This document shows positions 5,873 to 10,000 of a DNA stretch of 10,000 nt, piece by piece. How positions within the stretch are numbered: the first letter of the stretch is position 1; each line of letters opens with the position of its first letter. The DNA is from Calditerrivibrio sp. GTDB lineage: Bacteria; Chrysiogenota; Deferribacteres; Deferribacterales; Calditerrivibrionaceae. The notes beneath the pieces were generated by a model, which saw only the letters and a program-made list of their open reading frames with translations, did no database searches and was not told where the DNA came from. The translations under genes were made by a program, and so were the position numbers. The stretch spans positions 1 to 10,000 of the forward strand of contig JAIWOA010000040.1 of NCBI GenBank assembly GCA_020217115.1, read 5' to 3'.

Positions 5873-7078
5873 TTAAGCATTTTTAACATCTTTTTCATCA
5901 GAAAAAAAGTATGCTGATACAGATATTAGTATCCCTGCTACACATAATAAAAAAGTAGCTTTGTATGCTTGAATGGGGTATTTTCCACCAATCTTACCAT
6001 ATAGATCTAAAATTATTCCCATAATGTGCTGAAATACTGCAGCACCAAATATTGCAAAAAAGTTTATCCAGCTCATTACTGTGCCAGCTTGCGACAGAGG
6101 GAAACGCTCCTTTATGTGAGAATAACCTATTATCCCGGTAGATCCAAAAAAGCCATAGATGAAAAACAGTATATAAAGTGTCAATACAGAGGAGCCTGTA
6201 GTTAATTTTGTTAAGGATATCAATACTATCAGGAAAACGGAAAGTCCAAATATAATAACCCACTTACGAGATTTTACTATTTTGTCTGAAAGGTAGCCCA
6301 TCATCGGTCCACCAAATATAAAACCTACAGCTATCATACTGATAATTTTCCCTGCTGAAGTTTTTGAAAGATTAAAAACATCCATAAGGTATGGAGCTCC
6401 CCATAGACCTTGAATTCCCACAAAGGTCCCAAACCAAAAAAATTGTGTTGCACCAATGATCCAGAAATTTTTATTCTTTAATATTGCAGATAAAGCAACT
6501 TTTCCCTGATGAGTATCACTTATGGGTTTGTCTTTTACAATTTTCCATATAAAAAAAGCTGACAGAAGGGTTATAACGGTTATAATCAGGAAAGAATTTC
6601 TCCAGCCTATGTATATAGAAAGAGCTGCAAGAGGGACTGTTGCAGTTAATGCTCCTATATTTCCAATTGCCATTGATAATGCAGACATTGTGCCAAACTG
6701 ATCCTTTGAAAACCAGAGGGATATAAACTTTAACGTTGCCATATATGCACAGGATACCCCAAGTCCTATAAGTGCTCTACCCACTATTGCTGTGGTGTAA
6801 TTTGGAGAGATGGCAAATAGGAGTGATCCTAAAATAGTGAATCCGCTAAAGAAAACTACAGTCTTTCGTGGTCCTAATTTGTCAAGTATAGGTCCAAGTG
6901 GAAATTGGGCAAATGCGAAGGTATAAAAATAAAAACCACTCAATAGACCCAATGCCTCAGCCGTTATTGAGAAATCTTTCATGAGATCTGGAGATATTAC
7001 TGCAGTTGAAACCCTGTAAAAGTAGGACAGATAATACATAGAAATTATGGCAAAAAACATTGCTATTCTACTATTCAT
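5873..7078 (-). CDS. Major facilitator superfamily transporter
   Basis: A 401-residue, very hydrophobic inner-membrane protein with about twelve predicted transmembrane segments in two halves, the usual size for an MFS secondary carrier. Motif A is seen after TM2 (LGPILDKLGPRKTV, 61-74) and in degenerate form in the second half (GYLSDKIVKSRKWV, 261-274). The N-terminus MYYLSYFYRVSTAVISPDL, with an Arg in TM1, resembles the anion/organophosphate-type carriers of the superfamily. That is only a hint, and no substrate can be assigned. The central cytoplasmic loop is at about 181-205. No Shine-Dalgarno precedes the ATG at 7078, and a promoter-like sequence ends only 7 bases upstream, so the mRNA may be leaderless. 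An in-frame ATG six codons later (7060) is an alternative start, also without a good site. Confidence 0.85.
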   Translation of the reverse strand: MNSRIAMFFAIISMYYLSYFYRVSTAVISPDLMKDFSITAEALGLLSGFYFYTFAFAQFPLGPILDKLGPRKTVVFFSGFTILGSLLFAISPNYTTAIVGRALIGLGVSCAYMATLKFISLWFSKDQFGTMSALSMAIGNIGALTATVPLAALSIYIGWRNSFLIITVITLLSAFFIWKIVKDKPISDTHQGKVALSAILKNKNFWIIGATQFFWFGTFVGIQGLWGAPYLMDVFNLSKTSAGKIISMIAVGFIFGGPMMGYLSDKIVKSRKWVIIFGLSVFLIVLISLTKLTTGSSVLTLYILFFIYGFFGSTGIIGYSHIKERFPLSQAGTVMSWINFFAIFGAAVFQHIMGIILDLYGKIGGKYPIQAYKATFLLCVAGILISVSAYFFSDEKDVKNA

Positions 7079-7085
7079 GTTAATA

Positions 7086-7113
7086 ATTTTAGCAGATAAT
7101 AAAAATAAATCAA
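7086..7113 (-). promoter_or_regulatory. Candidate promoter for the MFS gene
   Basis: On the minus strand: TTGATT (7113-7108), a 16-base spacer, then TAAAAT (7091-7086), preceded by TGC as in extended -10 promoters. The predicted start point falls at or next to the A of the MFS ATG (7078). Confidence 0.45.
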
Positions 7114-7137
7114 CTGTAAAGATTGGTTTTAAAAATT

Positions 7138-7162
7138 AAAGGGGGAGCACTCCCCTTTTTTT
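7138..7162 (-). terminator. Intrinsic terminator of the SecB-like gene
   Basis: AAAGGGGGA (7138-7146), loop GCAC, TCCCCTTTT (7151-7159) form a 9-bp stem with one G-U pair. On the minus strand the stem is followed by U-rich sequence (TTTAATTTTT), 3-6 bp after the stop of the 7165-7593 gene. The plus strand has a run of seven T at 7156-7162, so the structure could act in both directions. Confidence 0.85.
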
Positions 7163-7164
7163 AT

Positions 7165-7593
7165 CTAATAGACTATTATCATCCCCATTACAGGCAGACC
7201 TACTTTAGCGAGTATGCTATCAATATTTGTTCTTATATATGGGAAAGTGATTACATTTTGATTTGCTTCAATAAATTTTTTTACCAGTTCATCATCTATC
7301 TTTTCATCCATGATGATATCCCCTCTTAAAAGACCTCCTGCCTCGAAAACCAATTTGTTCTCTTTATCCACCATACTTACATTTCTTATACTGTATTGTG
7401 CTGCAAATCTGTAAACATGCTTACCATCCTCAAGCTGAATAAGATGCTCTGCTGACTCTATTACCACATTAAGATTCAGTCCAAGCTGGAATTCAGATGC
7501 TTTGTCCTGAGGTGGGACAAAGGTATTGTAGGATAAAGCTGGAAACCATATATTTCCAACGGAAAAAGGTGTGTTATTCCCATGATCTGACAT
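7165..7593 (-). CDS. SecB-like protein (preprotein chaperone family)
   Basis: A 142-residue cytoplasmic protein, close to SecB size. SecB holds unfolded preproteins and passes them to SecA. The C-terminal part (VITFPYIRTNIDSILAKVGL) has the pattern of the SecB C-terminal helix region (LFPYARExISDLxxRGGFP). The preceding part alternates polar and hydrophobic residues as in the SecB beta-sheet (SEFQLGLNLNVVIES, HVYRFAAQYSIRNVSMVD), with EAGGLLRGDIIMDE where SecB has its Cys/Ala-Gly strand turn. The standard ending GGFPPLLLxPxNF is replaced by VGLPVMGMIIVY, and there is no Zn-contacting SecA-binding tail, so this is a divergent SecB or SecB-fold protein rather than a plain orthologue. AAGGGG lies 7 bases before the ATG. 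It is a single gene with its own promoter and terminator; no toxin-antitoxin pair is next to it. Confidence 0.6.
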   Translation of the reverse strand: MSDHGNNTPFSVGNIWFPALSYNTFVPPQDKASEFQLGLNLNVVIESAEHLIQLEDGKHVYRFAAQYSIRNVSMVDKENKLVFEAGGLLRGDIIMDEKIDDELVKKFIEANQNVITFPYIRTNIDSILAKVGLPVMGMIIVY

Positions 7594-7618
7594 AGATGAC
7601 CCCTTAAATATTTTTTTT

Positions 7619-7648
7619 ATGATAGTATGTTAATAGTATTAAAGTCAA
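7619..7648 (-). promoter_or_regulatory. Candidate sigma-70 promoter for the SecB-like gene
   Basis: On the minus strand: TTGACT (7648-7643), an 18-base spacer and TATCAT (7624-7619), each box matching 5 of 6 consensus bases. The start point would be near 7612, leaving a leader of about 19 bases that contains AAGGGG. Confidence 0.55.
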
Positions 7649-7692
7649 TAAGAAAATTTAGCATATTGTTAAGGGTTAGCCAAATTTTATTG

Positions 7693-7720
7693 TTGACTTT
7701 TTAATAGCTTGTAATAGGAT
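7693..7720 (+). promoter_or_regulatory. Candidate sigma-70 promoter for mqnC
   Basis: TTGACT (7693-7698), a 16-base spacer and TAGGAT (7715-7720, 4 of 6). The predicted start point at about 7727 would fall on the ribosome binding site, so either the leader is very short or the true -10 lies a little upstream. The 144-bp gap between the divergent genes holds nothing else I can name. Confidence 0.35.
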
Positions 7721-7725
7721 AAAAT

Positions 7726-7732
7726 GGAGGTG
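7726..7732 (+). promoter_or_regulatory. Ribosome binding site fixing the mqnC TTG start
   Basis: GGAGGTG lies 5 bases before the TTG at 7738. The next in-frame ATG is 22 codons inside the conserved N-terminal region and has no comparable site, so the TTG is the start. Confidence 0.75.
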
Positions 7733-7737
7733 AAATC

Positions 7738-8766
7738 TTGAGAGAAATATCGGTTGAAGAAGGGATAAAACTATTTGATTTGCAATTGATGGAGCTTGCC
7801 GATATGGCCAACTCCATCAGACAGGAGAAGCATCCAGAAGGTTTTGTTACTTTTGTTATCGACAGAAATATAAATTATACAAATATCTGTGTGTGTAAAT
7901 GTAAGTTTTGTGCATTTTATAGGGACGAAGAGGATCCTGATGCATATGTGATAGATTACGACCTACTATCAAAAAAGATTGAAGAAACAATATCCTTAGA
8001 TGGGACGCAGATACTTTTGCAGGGTGGTTTACACCCAAAACTCAAAATAGATTATTATGAAAAATTTTTAAAATTTATAAAATCCAATTATAAAATATGG
8101 ATACATGGTTTTTCAAGCCCAGAAATAGATCACATTGCTAAAGTTAGCGGAATCACAGCTGAAGAGACACTTGATCGGCTTATAGATGCTGGTCTTGATT
8201 CGATTCCTGGTGGTGGAGCAGAATTGCTTGTGGATGTTGAGAGAAGTAGAGTGAGCCCGAATAAGATAAATTCAACGAGATGGCTTGAAATAATGGAAAT
8301 TGCCCACAAAAAAGGTCTTAGAACTACCTCTACCATGATGTTTAAAAAAAGTGATACACCATCGATGATAATTGAACATCTTGAAAAAATTAGAAATTTA
8401 CAAGCTAAGACAGGTGGGTTTACTGCTTTTATCCCCTGGCCTTTCCAGCCCAATAATACTGAGCTGGGGGGGGATAGTGTTACCGCTGTGGAGTATCTCA
8501 AAGTACTTGCAATTTCCAGAATATTTTTGAATAATATAGAAAATATTCAGGTTTCATGGGTTACTCAGGGACCAAAGGTGGGACAGGTAGGTTTGTACTT
8601 TGGTGGGAATGATTTTGGTAGCTTGATGATAGAGGAGAATGTTGTTGCATCCTGTGGAGTAAGCTATATGATCTCCCTTGAAGAGCTTGTTAATAATATA
8701 GAAAAAGCTGGATTTAAAGCTGTTCAGAGGGATATGCTTTATAACCATTTGAGGTATTTATCTTGA
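7738..8766 (+). CDS. mqnC: Cyclic dehypoxanthinyl futalosine synthase (radical SAM)
   Basis: A 342-residue cytoplasmic radical SAM enzyme of the futalosine menaquinone pathway. It converts dehypoxanthine futalosine to the cyclic form, a precursor of 1,4-dihydroxy-6-naphthoate. The Fe-S cluster cysteines are C51, C55 and C58 (C-x3-C-x2-C in YTNICVCKCKFCAFYR). Family motifs follow: ILLQGGLHP, GLDSIPGGGAELLVD (about 153-167), LRTTSTMMF, GGFTAFIPWPFQPNNTEL, SWVTQGPKVGQ, GGNDFGSLMIEENVV. The DSIPGGGAE form points to MqnC rather than its relative MqnE. Length and N-terminus (HPEGFVTFVIDRNINYTN) agree with full-length MqnC. The start is TTG behind GGAGGTG. A run of eight G (8466-8473) lies in the gene. 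It overlaps the kinase gene by 4 bp. No other mqn genes are in the window, though scattered mqn genes are common. Confidence 0.93.
   Translation: MREISVEEGIKLFDLQLMELADMANSIRQEKHPEGFVTFVIDRNINYTNICVCKCKFCAFYRDEEDPDAYVIDYDLLSKKIEETISLDGTQILLQGGLHPKLKIDYYEKFLKFIKSNYKIWIHGFSSPEIDHIAKVSGITAEETLDRLIDAGLDSIPGGGAELLVDVERSRVSPNKINSTRWLEIMEIAHKKGLRTTSTMMFKKSDTPSMIIEHLEKIRNLQAKTGGFTAFIPWPFQPNNTELGGDSVTAVEYLKVLAISRIFLNNIENIQVSWVTQGPKVGQVGLYFGGNDFGSLMIEENVVASCGVSYMISLEELVNNIEKAGFKAVQRDMLYNHLRYLS
8751..8755 (+). promoter_or_regulatory. Ribosome binding site supporting the kinase TTG start
   Basis: GAGGT, inside the end of mqnC, ends 7 bases before the TTG at 8763. The next in-frame ATG (8808) has only GAAAAG upstream, so the TTG overlapping the mqnC stop (TTGA) is preferred. 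Confidence 0.65.
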
Positions 8767-9905
8767 GGAAAGAACTTTTTGATATATTTACTGATATTTC
8801 TGAAAAGATGGCATCTACCCTTAATGTGGATGAACTTTTGCAGGATATACTCTCAATTACTCAGGATTACCTTTCTGTAAAGAGGGTTTCTATAATGATG
8901 ATTGAGGGGAATTACTTGTCAATCAGAGCTGCTGTAGGACTAAATATGGATTACAGAGATCTTAAGATCCCTCTCGGCGATGGAATAAGTGGTAAAGTGG
9001 CTATGAGTGGGGAAGCTTTTGTCATGAATAGTAGTAAAAAAAATAATGAGGAGTTGGGTTATTCTACGGCATCTTATATGTCTGTACCTCTAAAAATAAA
9101 AAGTAAAGTTGTGGGGGTTTTAAATCTTACAGATAAAAAAGATGATTTTTTTACGGATGAGGATGTAAAAATAGCCACATATATTGCATCGCAGTGTGCA
9201 ATATCGATAGAAAAAGCCCAATTATACGACAATATGAGGAGAGCTGAAAATCTTCAGCTTGTTGGGAAATTTACCAGCACAATTGCCCATGACATAAAAA
9301 ATCTATTAAATATTGTTCAAAGTTACGTTGAACTCCTTGAAATTGAAACAGACAATAGAGATGACTTTAAAGAGTATGTTGATAGCATTTATGCAGAATT
9401 AAAACTTATACATGGACTTGTTATGGATATTCTGGACTTTTCAAAGAATTCAATAAGTTTGAGAAGTTCTAAAATTGATTTAGAAGATTTTATGGATTAT
9501 ATAATAAAACATACCCTGATAATGTTACGTCCATACAATGTAGAATTTTTCTATGATTACCCAAGAGGGGTTGAGTTTTCAGGTGACAGGGAAAGGTTAT
9601 TCAGGGTATTTTTTAATCTTATAAACAATGCTCTGGATGTTGTTGGGGAAAATGGTAAAATAGGGTTATATGTGAAGCAAGATATTGGTAAGCTTATTTT
9701 TATTGTTGAAGATAATGGTATAGGAATTCCAAAGGATCTTGCGGAAAGGATATTTGACCCATTTTATACTTCAGGAAAGGATAAAGGGACAGGGCTTGGT
9801 CTGGCTGTAGTAAAAGATATTGTCACTGCCCATGGTGGAACGATCAGTGTAGATTCTGAGGTTGGTAAATATACGAAATTCATTATAACGATCCCTATTT
9901 GTTAG
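8763..9905 (+). CDS. Cytoplasmic GAF-domain sensor histidine kinase
   Basis: A 380-residue two-component kinase with no membrane segment, so it senses an intracellular signal. The GAF domain is at about residues 8-152 (LQDILSITQDYLSVKRVSIMM, PLGDGISGKVAMSGE, SVPLKIKSKVVGVLNL). The phospho-acceptor region is at 166-195 with H176 (STIAHDIKNLLN). The ATPase domain has the N box FNLINNALD (284-292), G1 box DNGIGIP (317-323), F box FDPFYTSG (331-338) and G2 box GTGLGL (342-347), so all catalytic motifs are intact. Its GAF ligand is not predictable. The gene overlaps mqnC by 4 bp and sits 14 bp before uvrA. No response regulator is in the window, so it is an orphan kinase here, perhaps acting on a regulator encoded elsewhere. 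The start is TTG. Confidence 0.92.
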   Translation: MRKELFDIFTDISEKMASTLNVDELLQDILSITQDYLSVKRVSIMMIEGNYLSIRAAVGLNMDYRDLKIPLGDGISGKVAMSGEAFVMNSSKKNNEELGYSTASYMSVPLKIKSKVVGVLNLTDKKDDFFTDEDVKIATYIASQCAISIEKAQLYDNMRRAENLQLVGKFTSTIAHDIKNLLNIVQSYVELLEIETDNRDDFKEYVDSIYAELKLIHGLVMDILDFSKNSISLRSSKIDLEDFMDYIIKHTLIMLRPYNVEFFYDYPRGVEFSGDRERLFRVFFNLINNALDVVGENGKIGLYVKQDIGKLIFIVEDNGIGIPKDLAERIFDPFYTSGKDKGTGLGLAVVKDIVTAHGGTISVDSEVGKYTKFIITIPIC

Positions 9906-9919
9906 AGGTTTGAAGATTA

Positions 9920-10000
9920 GTGTACAATAATATAATAATCAAAGGTGCAAGACAGCATAATTTAAAAAATATATCCCTTGAGATACCAAAAAACAAGCTT
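9920..10000 (+). CDS. uvrA: Excinuclease ABC subunit A, N-terminal start (partial)
   Basis: Only the first 27 codons are present; the gene runs off the window. The sequence from a GTG start contains IIIKGARQHNLKNISLEIP, the conserved N-terminal strand of UvrA (I-x-GAR-x-HNLK-N-I-x-L-x-IP). This lies just ahead of the Walker A motif, which would be beyond base 10000. UvrA is the damage-recognising ATPase of nucleotide excision repair in the cytoplasm. GAGGT at 9905-9909 is 10 bases from the GTG, a little far but the only plausible site. The gene starts 14 bp after the kinase stop, so it is probably cotranscribed with mqnC and the kinase. Confidence 0.88.
   Translation, partial: MYNNIIIKGARQHNLKNISLEIPKNKL

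Noticed and set aside
7123..7329. Plus-strand open frame over the terminator and SecB-like 3' end
   Set aside because: It runs through the terminator hairpin and is antisense to the SecB-like gene; no coding signals.
8130..8501. 123-codon minus-strand open frame
   Set aside because: Antisense to highly conserved mqnC motifs, with no start signals.
1..10000. CRISPR arrays, tRNA/rRNA genes, insertion sequences, phage or defence clusters
   Set aside because: No regularly spaced repeats, cloverleaf or rRNA sequence, transposase, integrase or defence-type domains were seen on either strand.

Overview
The window is AT-rich bacterial chromosome, densely packed with genes, from a Gram-negative, probably flagellated organism. 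It has a periplasmic binding protein and another exported protein with Sec signal peptides and no lipobox, a FlgM-like gene behind a near-consensus sigma-28 promoter, a SecB-like chaperone, and MqnC of the futalosine menaquinone route. This mix would fit Deferribacterota or a similar anaerobic lineage; that is inference, since there is no rRNA here to confirm it.

Layout. Positions 1-121 (+) hold the end of gatA. Positions 147-2956 (+) look like one operon: sigma-28 promoter, FlgM-like protein, polar amino acid type permease, substrate-binding protein, second permease. Spacings are 10 bp, a 4-bp overlap and 12 bp. No ATPase gene is present, so that subunit must be encoded elsewhere. Positions 3082-5208 (-) hold the transcription accessory/RNA-binding gene tex, interrupted by one in-frame TAA that separates its C-terminal S1 domain from the rest. 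Positions 5344-5772 (-) encode a small exported protein of unknown function. Positions 5873-7078 (-) encode an MFS transporter, and 7165-7593 (-) a SecB-like protein followed by a clear intrinsic terminator. From a divergent promoter region at 7594-7737, a + strand cluster starts: mqnC, a cytoplasmic GAF-domain histidine kinase overlapping it by 4 bp, and the first 27 codons of uvrA, cut by the window edge.

How the genes fit together. The flagellar-type promoter in front of flgM and the transporter genes suggests that an uptake system is expressed with late flagellar genes. The mqnC-kinase overlap suggests coupled translation and a possible link between quinone/respiratory state and an unidentified response regulator. 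The remaining genes are housekeeping or single transport genes. There are no tRNAs, rRNAs, CRISPR arrays, insertion sequences or phage genes, and no intergenic stretch exceeds 300 bases. I see no convincing new multi-gene defence or mobile system. The observations most worth following are the split tex, the sigma-28 flgM-transporter operon and a perfect 26-bp palindrome inside the first permease gene.
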